DNA of 64,000 nt from Rhizobium sp. BK313 (GTDB lineage Bacteria; Pseudomonadota; Alphaproteobacteria; Rhizobiales; Rhizobiaceae): positions 62,001-126,000 of the forward strand of contig NZ_JACHZQ010000003.1 in assembly GCF_014193655.1 (NCBI RefSeq), in the 5' to 3' direction. The notes under the pieces are model-generated. The model was given only the letters and a program-made list of their open reading frames with translations. It did no database searches and had not been told where the DNA came from. Each line of letters begins with the position of its first letter. Within the stretch, counting starts at the first letter, position 1. This document shows positions 1-7,921 of this stretch, piece after piece. A program made the translations under genes and the position numbers.

Positions 1-292
1 GGCAGTCGAATACCGTGGTGATGCCCGACGTGACGATCTGGGCGTCATGCGCCTGAATGGCAGCCGTCTTGTTCCAGCGTACGCCCGGGCGCGGCGAATA
101 GTGTGCTTCCAGATGATCCGTATGCAGCTCGACCAGGCCGGGGATCAGATAGTCGCCCTCGAAATCTTCGCCGATATCGGAATTGCCTTCGGAAATTTCG
201 GCAATCCGTCCGTCGCGGATCAGTACCGAACCCTGAAGAACCTTGTCTTCGAGAACGATGCGGGCGTTGGAGAGGACGGTTTCTTTGGTCAT
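1..292 (-). CDS. phnM: PhnM, C-P lyase pathway triphosphate hydrolase (N-terminal part only)
   Basis: The reading frame begins at an ATG at 292 and leaves the window at base 1, so only about 97 N-terminal residues are seen. They contain the amidohydrolase-type metal site LHTDHLE followed by PRPGVRW and then HDAQIVTSGITTVFD, which is the PhnM signature. PhnM releases pyrophosphate from the ribose-phosphonate triphosphate intermediate, giving the substrate of PhnJ. The gene sits 10 bases downstream of the DUF1045 gene and is probably cotranscribed with it. The identification is firm; the C-terminus cannot be judged. Confidence 0.95.
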   Translation of the reverse strand, partial: MTKETVLSNARIVLEDKVLQGSVLIRDGRIAEISEGNSDIGEDFEGDYLIPGLVELHTDHLEAHYSPRPGVRWNKTAAIQAHDAQIVTSGITTVFDC

Positions 293-302
293 GTCAGGTC
301 TT

Positions 303-995
303 TCAGCTTTGGGCGCCGGCAAGCGGCAGCCAGGAACGGACGGTAAAAGGCGCACCACGCTCTTCTTCGACGAAAACCGCAAGGCCGGAAATGGCGAGCG
401 GCTTGCCGATATGCGCAGAGAAGCGGTCGCGCAGCAGGTCATGGATGCCGGCTTGTCGCTCTGTCGTGACCCTGCCTGTCAATGTCATATGGAAGCGGAA
501 CTCGTCAAAGACATAAGGATAGCCCCAGCGCAGCAGGTTTGCGCGTTGCGGTTCGGTCAATCCTTCCGGCTTCCGCCGTGCAATATCACCATCCGAGAGG
601 GCGGCGCGAAATGGTTCGAAGGTCTTGACCACGCGGGCGGCGAAATCCTGTAGTGTCGGATAGACGGCTCCCGGAACGAGCGCGAAGAAATGCCCGAGCT
701 GGCCGAGCACGAGCTCAGGAATGGCAAAGGCCGGCGTGCGCGAGGCAAAATCGGCTGCCACCTCCAGAAGGTCGCGCTCGGTGACCGAGGTTGCGAGCTC
801 GAAGGGTGCCTTCAGCGTGGCGTGAAACCCGTAACGGCTTGGCTCGGCAATGATCTCGGCATGGTCCTCCGGCACAGCGCCGATGGCCTTGTCGGAAAAA
901 ATCTCGCCTGAAAAAGCATCGCGACCCAGCCAGCGGGCGGCAAGCGCCGTCAAGGGATCGGCTTTCGGCGGTGTAAAATAGAGAGCGTAGCGCAA
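303..995 (-). CDS. DUF1045 phosphonate-operon protein, 2H phosphoesterase-like
   Basis: A 230-residue protein of the family often annotated as 'putative phosphonate metabolism protein'. Two H-x-T-L motifs are visible, H58-A-T-L and H169-M-T-L, the paired histidine motifs of the 2H phosphoesterase superfamily, which includes cyclic phosphodiesterases. Position next to phnM suggests work on a cyclic or nucleotide intermediate of C-P lyase; that role is inferred. No phnN or phnP is seen here, so the protein might stand in for a step around ribosyl 1,2-cyclic phosphate, but the sequence does not prove it. A Pho-box-like site lies about 150 bases upstream. Confidence 0.88.
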   Translation of the reverse strand: MRYALYFTPPKADPLTALAARWLGRDAFSGEIFSDKAIGAVPEDHAEIIAEPSRYGFHATLKAPFELATSVTERDLLEVAADFASRTPAFAIPELVLGQLGHFFALVPGAVYPTLQDFAARVVKTFEPFRAALSDGDIARRKPEGLTEPQRANLLRWGYPYVFDEFRFHMTLTGRVTTERQAGIHDLLRDRFSAHIGKPLAISGLAVFVEEERGAPFTVRSWLPLAGAQS

Positions 996-1145
996 GGCTA
1001 TATTCCTTGGAAAAATCGGCTGCGCGAAACATTGTTCGGTGATTTGGCGGCAAACCGCAAGTGAAGCGAGACAGGATCGAATCGAATCCGGCTAAGTCCG
1101 GCGCGACCGATCCTATCATGCCCGGGCCTGCGCTAACGGATTCCC

Positions 1146-1163
1146 GTGACAAAATGATGATAG
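1146..1163 (-). promoter_or_regulatory. Pho-box-like site upstream of DUF1045-phnM
   Basis: On the minus strand this reads CTATCATCATTTTGTCAC. It matches the 18-base Pho box CTGTCATAAATCTGTCAT at 13 positions, with half-sites TATCA and TGTCA separated by six bases (11-base period). It lies in the 192-base gap between phnE2 and the DUF1045 gene, pointing toward the latter. PhoB control of phn genes under phosphate limitation is well established; use of this exact site is inference. Confidence 0.55.
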
Positions 1164-1165
1164 GA

Positions 1166-1188
1166 GGCGGCGATTAGCCGCCTTTTTT
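1166..1188. terminator. GC hairpin just after phnE2
   Basis: GGCGGC, a five-base loop and GCCGCC form a hairpin directly at the phnE2 stop. The six T residues lie on the plus-strand side, so as a minus-strand terminator it lacks a trailing U tract. It probably separates the phnCDEE unit from DUF1045-phnM, possibly as a weak or RNA-stabilising structure. Confidence 0.4.
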
Positions 1189-2534
1189 CATCTGTTCTGC
1201 GTACCCATCAGGCGGGAGCGCAGCGCGTTGGATGCGGCGTCGAAAAGGAAGACGACGATCAGGATCAGCAGCACCATATAGGCGACGTTTTCCCAATTGG
1301 CGTTGGTGCGCATGGCCTCCCAAAGTTTCAGGCCGATACCGCCGGCGCCGACGGCGCCGATGATGGTGGCGCCGCGCACATTCGATTCCCACTGATAGAG
1401 CGTCTGGCTGACGATAACAGGAACGATCTGCGGCATGATGCCGTAGCGATGGACGAGGACCGTCGACGAGCCGGTGGATTTGACGCCTTCGCGCGGCTTG
1501 TTGTCGATGTTTTCCAGGCCCTCGGAATAGAGCTTGCCGAGCGTGCCGGTCTCGGTGAGGAAGATCGCGCCGCTGCCGGCGAGCGGGCCGGGGCCGAAGG
1601 CGCGGGTCAGGAACAGCGCCCAGATCAGCATGTCGACCGAGCGCAGGAAGTCGAAGAAGCGCTTCAGCACCTGATTGAGCAAGCGGTTCGGCGTGATGTT
1701 GCGCGCCGCGAGAAATGCCAGCGGGAAGCCGACGACCGAACCGAGCAACGTGCCGAGAAAGGCCATGACGATGGTCTGGAACAGCTTGGTCAGCACGTCG
1801 CCATGCTGCCAGGCGGAATTGTTCCAGAAGTTGTCGAAGGCGAGCGACAGATTGGATTCATCCGGCTTCAACCGCGGACCGGAGACGATCAGGCTGACGA
1901 CCTCACTCGCCGGCTTGTCGAAGAAGGGCGATTGCGTGTCGAAGATGAAATTGGCCCAGCCGAGGAAGCGCTTGCGGATCTTCACGCGGTCGGTGGAGAT
2001 GCTGACGTCGCCGGCAAAGCCCATATTGGCGAGAATATTGTCGTCATAGACCGTGATCCAGGCGGGAACCGGCTCCGAACCGACGAGCTTCGGCGAGTCG
2101 CCGGTGATGTCAATCGGGATGGTGACGCCATGCGCCGTGAGGATGGCCTCCGTCTTGTTAACGGTGACGGTGCGGCTGGTGCCGCTGACCGATATGGTCA
2201 GGCTGCCGTCGGGATTGCTCGTCACCCACTCCGGATGCGGATCGTCGCCGAGCGGCGAAAAGCGCGGATATTTGACGCTGATCTTGTCGCCGGAAACGCG
2301 GAATTCCGGCTGTACGTCGTAGCTGACCCATTCGCTCAAATAGATGCCCACGCGCTCCCAATGGGCTTCCGCGATGATCTTCGGCAGGTCGAAGAACCAG
2401 ACGGCGTAGATGCTGTAAAGGATCACGCCGATGAAGATCATCAGCGCGCCGAAGCGCTGGCGGATCGATCGGTGCAGGATTTCCGGGTAACGGGCTTCGA
2501 TATCCTGCATGCGGCTGACGTCGATGACGGACAT
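1188..2534 (-). CDS. phnE: PhnE, phosphonate ABC transporter permease (second copy, long form)
   Basis: A 448-residue inner-membrane permease. One membrane helix near residues 30-52 is followed by a large hydrophilic stretch (about 55-235) and then the conserved permease domain, with a coupling region resembling the EAA motif (STVLVHRYGIMPQIVPV) and PhnE ending GAVGAGGIGLKLWEAM. Typical PhnE is about 260-300 residues, so this copy carries a long extracytoplasmic insertion. Eight bases separate it from the upstream permease; the two probably form the membrane heterodimer served by PhnC and PhnD. Confidence 0.93.
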   Translation of the reverse strand: MSVIDVSRMQDIEARYPEILHRSIRQRFGALMIFIGVILYSIYAVWFFDLPKIIAEAHWERVGIYLSEWVSYDVQPEFRVSGDKISVKYPRFSPLGDDPHPEWVTSNPDGSLTISVSGTSRTVTVNKTEAILTAHGVTIPIDITGDSPKLVGSEPVPAWITVYDDNILANMGFAGDVSISTDRVKIRKRFLGWANFIFDTQSPFFDKPASEVVSLIVSGPRLKPDESNLSLAFDNFWNNSAWQHGDVLTKLFQTIVMAFLGTLLGSVVGFPLAFLAARNITPNRLLNQVLKRFFDFLRSVDMLIWALFLTRAFGPGPLAGSGAIFLTETGTLGKLYSEGLENIDNKPREGVKSTGSSTVLVHRYGIMPQIVPVIVSQTLYQWESNVRGATIIGAVGAGGIGLKLWEAMRTNANWENVAYMVLLILIVVFLFDAASNALRSRLMGTQNR

Positions 2535-2542
2535 GGCCTACC

Positions 2543-3523
2543 TCAATGTTGCAGAAGGAAGGCATGTTCGCCGACGAGACGGCGACGGAGCCATGCGGAA
2601 AATTGGTCGACGGCAATGATCGTCACGAAGAGCAACAGCACAAGGGCCACCGTCTTGGCGCCGAAGCCGCGCGAGATCGAAAGTTTCAGCTCCTCGCCGA
2701 TGCCGCCGCCGCCGACGGCGCCGATGATGGTCGAGGCGCGGACGTTGATTTCCAGGCGCAGCAGCGCATAGGACATGAAGTTGGGCAGTACTTGCGGCAG
2801 GGCGGCGAAGCGGACGCGCTCCGTCCAGCTTGCACCGACTGCCTTCATGCCTTCGTCGGGCTTCATGTCGATATTCTCGATCACTTCGTAGAAGAGCTTG
2901 CCGAGCGCTCCTATCGTATGCAGGCCGACGGCGATGACCGCGGCGATCGGGCCGATCGACAGGATCGCCGAAAACAGGCCGGCGATGACGATCTCGGGGA
3001 AGGCGCGCAGCAGTTCCATGAAGCGTTTCGTCACCAGACGCAGCGGATGCGACGGCGACATGTTGCGCGCGGCAAAGAAGCTGAGCGGCAGAGCGACGAC
3101 GAAGCCGACGATGGTGGAGACCAGCGCCACGTTGATCGTGATGATCATCAACTCGAAATATTCGGGGATGTAGAAATCGCCCCAGACATAGACGCGGCCG
3201 TTCGGGAAATTGAATTCCTCGCCGCCGACACCGTTTGCGCCGTTGGGGCTCGGCAGGTCGAAAAGCGCACGATAGACGTCGGCCCAATCCTTGGGGATGA
3301 GCCAGCTCAGGAAATCGAAAAGATGCGGCAGGCGGTCGAAGAAATGGCCGGCATTGCTCTCGTCGGCAAAGCGGACGGAGCTGACGAAGGCGATGATCAG
3401 TATCAGCAGGCCGATGCCGGTATAAAGGCGGCGGCGTGCCACCATCCTGCTCCAGGCGTCGCCGATGTCCTTGGCGCTCTGGGGGGCGCTTTGCACCTGT
3501 GGCTGAGTATCGGCAATCGTCAT
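2543..3523 (-). CDS. phnE: PhnE, phosphonate ABC transporter permease (first copy)
   Basis: A 326-residue permease with an N-terminal helix around residues 36-50, a periplasmic stretch of roughly 70 residues, and a C-terminal transport domain containing the EAA-like segment RFAALPQVLPNFMSYALLR and the PhnE motif IIGAVGGGGIGEEL. It pairs with the longer permease immediately downstream. A GC hairpin separates it from phnD, a usual arrangement that keeps binding-protein expression above that of the membrane parts. Confidence 0.94.
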   Translation of the reverse strand: MTIADTQPQVQSAPQSAKDIGDAWSRMVARRRLYTGIGLLILIIAFVSSVRFADESNAGHFFDRLPHLFDFLSWLIPKDWADVYRALFDLPSPNGANGVGGEEFNFPNGRVYVWGDFYIPEYFELMIITINVALVSTIVGFVVALPLSFFAARNMSPSHPLRLVTKRFMELLRAFPEIVIAGLFSAILSIGPIAAVIAVGLHTIGALGKLFYEVIENIDMKPDEGMKAVGASWTERVRFAALPQVLPNFMSYALLRLEINVRASTIIGAVGGGGIGEELKLSISRGFGAKTVALVLLLFVTIIAVDQFSAWLRRRLVGEHAFLLQH

Positions 3524-3550
3524 GAATGTCCGGCCCTTGTGATAGGAAAA

Positions 3551-3572
3551 GGGCGGCCGTCGCCGGCCGCCC
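3551..3572. terminator. Hairpin between phnD and phnE
   Basis: GGGCGGCCG, a four-base loop and CGGCCGCCC form a perfect 9-bp GC stem in the 66-base gap between phnD and the first phnE. There is no T run, so it more likely acts as a partial terminator or as a 3' stabiliser for phnD mRNA than as a full stop. Confidence 0.5.
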
Positions 3573-3589
3573 CGCAGTCTGGATAGGGA

Positions 3590-4495
3590 TTAGCCGCCGA
3601 TGGCAGCCTTACGAACGTCGATAACGGCGTTGTAGAAGTCCGGGGTGACCTTCGAGTAGCCCTTGAAGTCGCCGCCTTCGATAGCCGAGAAGCACTTAGC
3701 GTCGGTGGTCGGGAGCTTCATGAAGAAGTCGGTCAGCTTGGCCTGCCATTCGGTGCCGAGAGCGTTGCGAACGACGAGCGGGCCGTTCGGGATCAGCGGC
3801 GAACGCCAAACTTCGACGAGCTTGTTCGGATCAACAGCGCCCTTGTCGACTTCCTTGCGGAAGGTACCGGAGGTGTAGCCATCCTTGAAATCGCCGAGGC
3901 CCGAAGAGTCGTCAACTGCTACGTCGACCTTGCCGTCATAAGCGGCGAGCAGGTTGTTCTCGTGACCGCCGTTGAACTGGGTCGAAGCGAAGAACTTGTC
4001 GTTCGGAGCGCCAGTGTCCTTCGGGATCTGCGTCAGCGGAACGAGGTAACCCGAGGTGGAGTCCGGATCGGCGTAGCCGAGCTTCTTGCCCTTGGCGTCC
4101 TTGATGTTCTTGATGCCGGAGGACTTCAGAGCGAGACCGATCGAGTAGTAGCCGGTCGAGCCGTCGGTCTGCTGCGTGGTCAGGATCGGGGTAACGGCCT
4201 TCGGATCCTTGATGGCGACGGCTGCATAGCCGGAAGCGCCGAGTTCGGCGAAGTCGAGCGTGCCGCCGAGCAGGCCCTGGATAACGCCGTCATAGTCGGC
4301 GGCCGGGAACAGCGATACCTTTTCGAAACCGAAGGTTTCCTTCAGGTGGTCGGCGAGGCAAGCGTAGTTGCGCAGGCGGTCAGCTTCGTTTTCGCCACCG
4401 AGAATACCAACGCGGAATTCCTTGATGTCCTGAGCGGCAGCGCCGCCAGCGAGCGCGAGAAGCGCCGTGGCTGCGAGAAGGGTCTTCTTCAACAT
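3590..4495 (-). CDS. phnD: PhnD, phosphonate-binding periplasmic protein
   Basis: A 301-residue secreted binding protein. It opens with a clear Sec signal peptide (LLAATALLALAGGAAAQ, cleavage near residue 22) and then the PhnD family opening FRVGILGGENEADRLRNYACL. Within the mature part, GGTLDFAELGASGYAAVAIK and the serine/threonine-rich segment DSTSGYLVPL match the ligand-binding loops of PhnD/Phn-type solute receptors. It delivers phosphonates to the PhnE permeases and PhnC ATPase. Length is normal for the family. Confidence 0.95.
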   Translation of the reverse strand: MLKKTLLAATALLALAGGAAAQDIKEFRVGILGGENEADRLRNYACLADHLKETFGFEKVSLFPAADYDGVIQGLLGGTLDFAELGASGYAAVAIKDPKAVTPILTTQQTDGSTGYYSIGLALKSSGIKNIKDAKGKKLGYADPDSTSGYLVPLTQIPKDTGAPNDKFFASTQFNGGHENNLLAAYDGKVDVAVDDSSGLGDFKDGYTSGTFRKEVDKGAVDPNKLVEVWRSPLIPNGPLVVRNALGTEWQAKLTDFFMKLPTTDAKCFSAIEGGDFKGYSKVTPDFYNAVIDVRKAAIGG

Positions 4496-4589
4496 GGGTT
4501 CGTCTCCTGATTAACCGGTGTGTCCCCGGATGTCTTCGGTCTAGAAGAAATGCGCCCTTGACGCGGGCCTTCGATCGAGGCCGTCTCCC

Positions 4590-5444
4590 TCAGAGACCGG
4601 CCAGTGCCAGCGGTTGCGGGCCGGCAGATGCAATTGCCGCGGCTTGCGCGGGCGAATCGGAAAGATTGATGGCGGTCGACGTCATCGTCTCGTCGACGCC
4701 GGCACCGTCCTTGTCGGTGCCGTAGATTTCCTTGACGGCCTCGGCGGTCAACTCCGCCGGCTTGCCGTCGAAGACGACGCGGCCGGCCGCCATGCCGACG
4801 ATGCGTTCGCAATAATTGCGTGCCGTATCCAGCGTGTGCAGGTTGGTGATGACGGTGATGCCCTCGCGCTCGTTGATGTCGCGCAGCGCATCCATGACGA
4901 TCTTGGCGTTCAGCGGATCGAGCGAGGCGATCGGCTCGTCGGCCAGCATCATCTTCGGCTGCTGCATCAGGGCGCGGGCGATGGCGACACGCTGCTGCTG
5001 GCCGCCCGACAACGTGCCTGCCATCTGCAATGCGGTCTGCTCGATGCCGAGGCGTTCGAGTGCGGCGATGGCTTCGATGCGCTCTTCGCGGCTGAAGATG
5101 GAAAGCAGGCTAAGCGTCGTCGAGCGCTGGTTCAAGCGGCCGAGCATGACGTTGGTGAGCACGTCGAGGCGCGGAACCAGATTGAACTGCTGAAAGATCA
5201 TGGCGCAATCGCGTTGCCAGTTGCGCAGCGCCCGGCCACGCAGGGCGGATACTTCGGTGCCGGCGAAATGGATCGAGCCGGAGCTCGGATCAGCGAGACG
5301 GTTGATCATACGCAGCAGCGTGGACTTGCCCGCGCCCGAGCGGCCGATGATGCCGACCATCTGTCCTTGCGGAATGTCCAACGTCACGGAATCGACAGCG
5401 AGCTTGTTTCCGAACCGGCGCGAGACATTCTTCAGCTCGAACAT
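4590..5444 (-). CDS. phnC: PhnC, phosphonate ABC transporter ATPase
   Basis: Start chosen at the ATG at 5444 (MFELKNVSRRF), giving 284 residues; the frame is open 76 codons further upstream, but those have no family resemblance. Walker A is GRSGAGKS at residues 34-41, the signature LSGGQQQR and Walker B MMLADEPIASLDP follow. This is the cytoplasmic ATPase of the phosphonate importer and the first gene of the phnC-D-E-E unit, preceded by a Pho-box-like site and by a terminator closing the upstream operon. Confidence 0.96.
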   Translation of the reverse strand: MFELKNVSRRFGNKLAVDSVTLDIPQGQMVGIIGRSGAGKSTLLRMINRLADPSSGSIHFAGTEVSALRGRALRNWQRDCAMIFQQFNLVPRLDVLTNVMLGRLNQRSTTLSLLSIFSREERIEAIAALERLGIEQTALQMAGTLSGGQQQRVAIARALMQQPKMMLADEPIASLDPLNAKIVMDALRDINEREGITVITNLHTLDTARNYCERIVGMAAGRVVFDGKPAELTAEAVKEIYGTDKDGAGVDETMTSTAINLSDSPAQAAAIASAGPQPLALAGL

Positions 5445-5605
5445 GAGGCCTTCCCTTTCATGGCTGCCTGGCTCCGCAGCAAACTTTGACAGTCGGCGCT
5501 GCGGAACCTGTTGGACGGGCGCATGATCCTTCGCTTCGAAGAGACCTTCGAGGCGGTCATGCGCTGAGCATAGGCAACGCATTAGCCCTGGTTCATGAAG
5601 CTCCG

Positions 5606-5623
5606 ATGTCAGATTTGTGTAAC
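5606..5623 (-). promoter_or_regulatory. Pho-box-like site upstream of phnC
   Basis: The minus strand reads GTTACACAAATCTGACAT, matching the Pho box consensus at 13 of 18 positions, strongest in the downstream half. It overlaps a palindrome, TGTAAC-TGCT-GTTACA, at 5618-5633. It lies about 160 bases upstream of the phnC start, between the operon-ending hairpin and the gene. Confidence 0.5.
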
Positions 5624-5671
5624 TGCTGTTACAATCCACCGCCGTTTGTGGCCTGCCGTTACGGCAACGCA

Positions 5672-5705
5672 AAAGCCCGAAAATCGCAGGGGATTTTCGG
5701 GCTTT
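5672..5705 (-). terminator. Terminator after the phn acyltransferase gene
   Basis: A perfect 14-bp stem (arms 5672-5685 and 5692-5705, six-base loop) with a GC core and a TTTT run on the minus-strand side. It lies about 45 bases beyond the acyltransferase stop and should end the phnG-to-acyltransferase transcript. Confidence 0.75.
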
Positions 5706-5747
5706 GAAGTAGATTTGAACGATGATTGCGCTTGTTGCGCAGAAGCG

Positions 5748-6365
5748 TCATGCGCCGTAACGGACCAGAAAATCCTCGGCGGAAAGGGCACGGAAGTCGG
5801 CAAGCGCGGTACGCAAGGTGGCGTGATCCCAATCCCACCAGGCAAGCTTGTCCATACGCTCGCCGACAGCTTCGGTGAAGCGCTGACGGATGAGCTTGGC
5901 CGGCACGCCGCCGACGATCGTATAGGGAGCGACGTCCTTGGAGACGACTGCGCCGGCGCCGATGACGGCCCCATTGCCGACGGTGACGCCCGGCAGGATG
6001 GTGGCGCCGTGGCCGATCCAGACGTCGTTGCCGATGGTCACGCGGTGGTCGCGCCGCCAGGTGAAGAAATCCGTCTCCATATCGGCATCCGGCCAATAGT
6101 CGGCGGCGCGATAGGTGAAGTGGTGCAGCGTCGCGCGCCAGGTCGGATGGTTGGTGGCGTTGATGCGCACGGCCGCGGCAATATTGACGAACTTGCCGAT
6201 CGTCGTGCACCAGACAGCGCCGTCCTGCATGATGTAGGAATAGTCGCCGATCTCGGTTTCATCGATACGGCAGCGGTCGGAGACTTCGGTATAGCGGCCG
6301 AGCGTCGAGTTCTTGACGGTCGCGGTCGGGCTGATGAAGGGCGTTTCGCCCAATTGACGGCTCAT
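5748..6365 (-). CDS. Phosphonate-operon acyltransferase, left-handed beta-helix (hexapeptide repeat)
   Basis: 205 residues starting at the ATG at 6365, which overlaps the phnL stop (ATGA). Hexapeptide repeats of the [LIV]-G-x-x-x-x type run through the middle: IGDYSYI, IGKFVNIAA, IGNDVWIGHGATILPGVTVGNGAVIGAGAVV, ending in the typical YTIVGGVPAKLIR. This is the hexapeptide-transferase family associated with C-P lyase operons. An N-acetyltransferase role, protecting against aminoalkylphosphonates or acting like PhnO, is inferred from context; the substrate is unknown. The upstream open frame overlapping phnL is a shadow. Confidence 0.9.
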   Translation of the reverse strand: MSRQLGETPFISPTATVKNSTLGRYTEVSDRCRIDETEIGDYSYIMQDGAVWCTTIGKFVNIAAAVRINATNHPTWRATLHHFTYRAADYWPDADMETDFFTWRRDHRVTIGNDVWIGHGATILPGVTVGNGAVIGAGAVVSKDVAPYTIVGGVPAKLIRQRFTEAVGERMDKLAWWDWDHATLRTALADFRALSAEDFLVRYGA

Positions 6366-7069
6366 GCGGCGGACTTTCTGGGTGAGAATTGCGAGACATC
6401 GAGAATGCGGCTGCCAACGGCCTCGCGGACTTCCTCGTCGTGGAAGATGCCGAGCAAGGCGACACCGGCTTTCTTCTTCTGTTCGATCATGTCGACCACG
6501 ACGGCGCGGTTCTTGGCGTCGAGTGAGGCGGTCGGCTCGTCGAGCAGCAGAATGGCATGATCGGTGATGAAGCCGCGGGCGATATTGACGCGCTGCTGCT
6601 CGCCGCCGGAGAAGGTGGCAGGCGGCAATTGCCAGAGCTCTTCCGGCAGGTTGAGTTGCGTCAGCAAGCCGGCCGCCCTTTGGCGAGCGTTGTCGGCACT
6701 TTCGCCACGCGCCAACAGCGGCTCTGCAACGACGTCGATGGCCGCAACACGCGGCACGGTGCGCAGGAACTGGCTGACATAGCCCATGGTATGGCGGCGA
6801 ACTTCCAGCACTGTGCGCGGATCGGCGGTGGCGAGATCGACGATCCTTTCCTTGTGCGTCACCAGGATCTGACCGCTGTCGACGGCATAGTTGCCGTAGA
6901 TCATCTTCAAGAGCGAACTCTTGCCGATACCTGAGGGGCCGCCGAGTACGACGCATTCGCCGGCCGCGACCGAGAAGGAGACATCGGCGACGACGGGCAG
7001 GCGGATGCCGTCGCGCAGGTGCATGGTGAAGCTCTTGAAGACTTCGGAAACGACGAGGGGCGTTGCCAT
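6362..7069 (-). CDS. phnL: PhnL, C-P lyase complex ATPase-like subunit
   Basis: 235 residues of ABC ATPase type. Walker A GPSGIGKSS lies near residues 40-48, signature FSGGEQQRVNIARGF and Walker B LLLDEPTASLDA follow. PhnL is not a transporter ATPase; it belongs to the C-P lyase gene set and binds the core complex together with PhnK. The gene is separated from phnK by a 75-base gap holding a rhizobial palindrome, and its stop overlaps the start of the acyltransferase gene. Confidence 0.95.
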   Translation of the reverse strand: MATPLVVSEVFKSFTMHLRDGIRLPVVADVSFSVAAGECVVLGGPSGIGKSSLLKMIYGNYAVDSGQILVTHKERIVDLATADPRTVLEVRRHTMGYVSQFLRTVPRVAAIDVVAEPLLARGESADNARQRAAGLLTQLNLPEELWQLPPATFSGGEQQRVNIARGFITDHAILLLDEPTASLDAKNRAVVVDMIEQKKKAGVALLGIFHDEEVREAVGSRILDVSQFSPRKSAA

Positions 7070-7085
7070 ATTCTTTTCCTTGTCA

Positions 7086-7134
7086 GCGCATGATCCCGAA
7101 AAATGTGGAGCGGTTTTCGGATGAGATCACGCGC
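7086..7134. repeat. Rhizobial extragenic palindromic repeat between phnK and phnL
   Basis: GCGCATGATCCCGAAAA at the left and TTTTCGG...GATCACGCGC at the right form an imperfect inverted repeat filling the gap. It resembles the short palindromic element scattered through Rhizobium, Agrobacterium and Sinorhizobium genomes (core CGAAAA...CCGGTTTTCGG flanked by GATCATGC arms). Its position inside an operon could affect mRNA stability; that is inference. Confidence 0.75.
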
Positions 7135-7144
7135 AATTAAACCC

Positions 7145-7921
7145 TTAAACTTGCAGGATCGAAGAGACGAGCAGTTGCGTATAGGGCTCGCGCGGATCGT
7201 CCAGCACGCGATCGGTGAGACCGTGCTCGATCACCACCCCATCCTTCATCACCATCATGCGGTGCGACAGCAGGCGAGCGACGGCGAGGTCGTGCGTAAC
7301 GATGATCGCCGACAGGCCGAGATCGTTGACGAGACCGCGCACGAGATCGAGCAAGCGGGCCTGCACCGACACGTCAAGGCCGCCGGTCGGTTCGTCCATG
7401 AACACCAGGCGCGGACCGGTCACCAGGTTGCGGGCGATCTGCAGGCGCTGGCGCATGCCGCCGGAGAAGGCGCGAGGCTGATCGTCGATGCGGTCGGCGT
7501 CGATTTCGACACGTTCCAGCCAGTCGACCGCCGTGGCGCGGATATTGCCGTAATGCCGGTTGCCGATCGCCATCAGCCGCTCGCCGACATTGGCGCCGGC
7601 CGAGACCGTCATTCGCAACCCGTCGGCCGGGTTCTGATGGACGAAGCCCCAGTCGGTGCGCATCAGGAAGCGGCGCTCGGCCTCATTCATGCGAAAGAGC
7701 TCGCGATAGGTCTCGTCGCGCATATGGTATTCGACGCTGCCGGTGGTCGGCAGCAACCGCGTCGAGATGCAGTTGAGCAGTGTCGTCTTACCGGAACCGG
7801 ATTCGCCGACGATCGCCAGCACTTCGCCGGGCCAGAGGTCGAAGGACACGTTGCGGCATCCGATGCGGCTGCCATAGAATTTCGAGATGTCCTTGACCTT
7901 GAGGAGTGGCGTGTCGCTCAT
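7145..7921 (-). CDS. phnK: PhnK, C-P lyase complex ATPase
   Basis: 258 residues from the ATG at 7921, which overlaps the phnJ stop (ATGA). ABC ATPase motifs: Walker A GESGSGKTT near residue 40, signature FSGGMRQRLQIARNL, Walker B LVFMDEPTGGLDV, and a conserved H-loop in IIVTHDLAVARLL. PhnK docks on PhnJ in the C-P lyase core and couples ATP turnover to catalysis. The 50 codons open upstream of this start overlap phnJ and are not family-like. Confidence 0.96.
   Translation of the reverse strand: MSDTPLLKVKDISKFYGSRIGCRNVSFDLWPGEVLAIVGESGSGKTTLLNCISTRLLPTTGSVEYHMRDETYRELFRMNEAERRFLMRTDWGFVHQNPADGLRMTVSAGANVGERLMAIGNRHYGNIRATAVDWLERVEIDADRIDDQPRAFSGGMRQRLQIARNLVTGPRLVFMDEPTGGLDVSVQARLLDLVRGLVNDLGLSAIIVTHDLAVARLLSHRMMVMKDGVVIEHGLTDRVLDDPREPYTQLLVSSILQV

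Noticed and set aside
1449..2771. 440-codon plus-strand frame over phnE
   Set aside because: Antisense shadow of phnE in GC-rich DNA; no ribosome site or family match.
2546..3586. 346-codon plus-strand frame over the first phnE
   Set aside because: Antisense shadow, rich in Asp, Gly and Arg as expected from reversed membrane codons.
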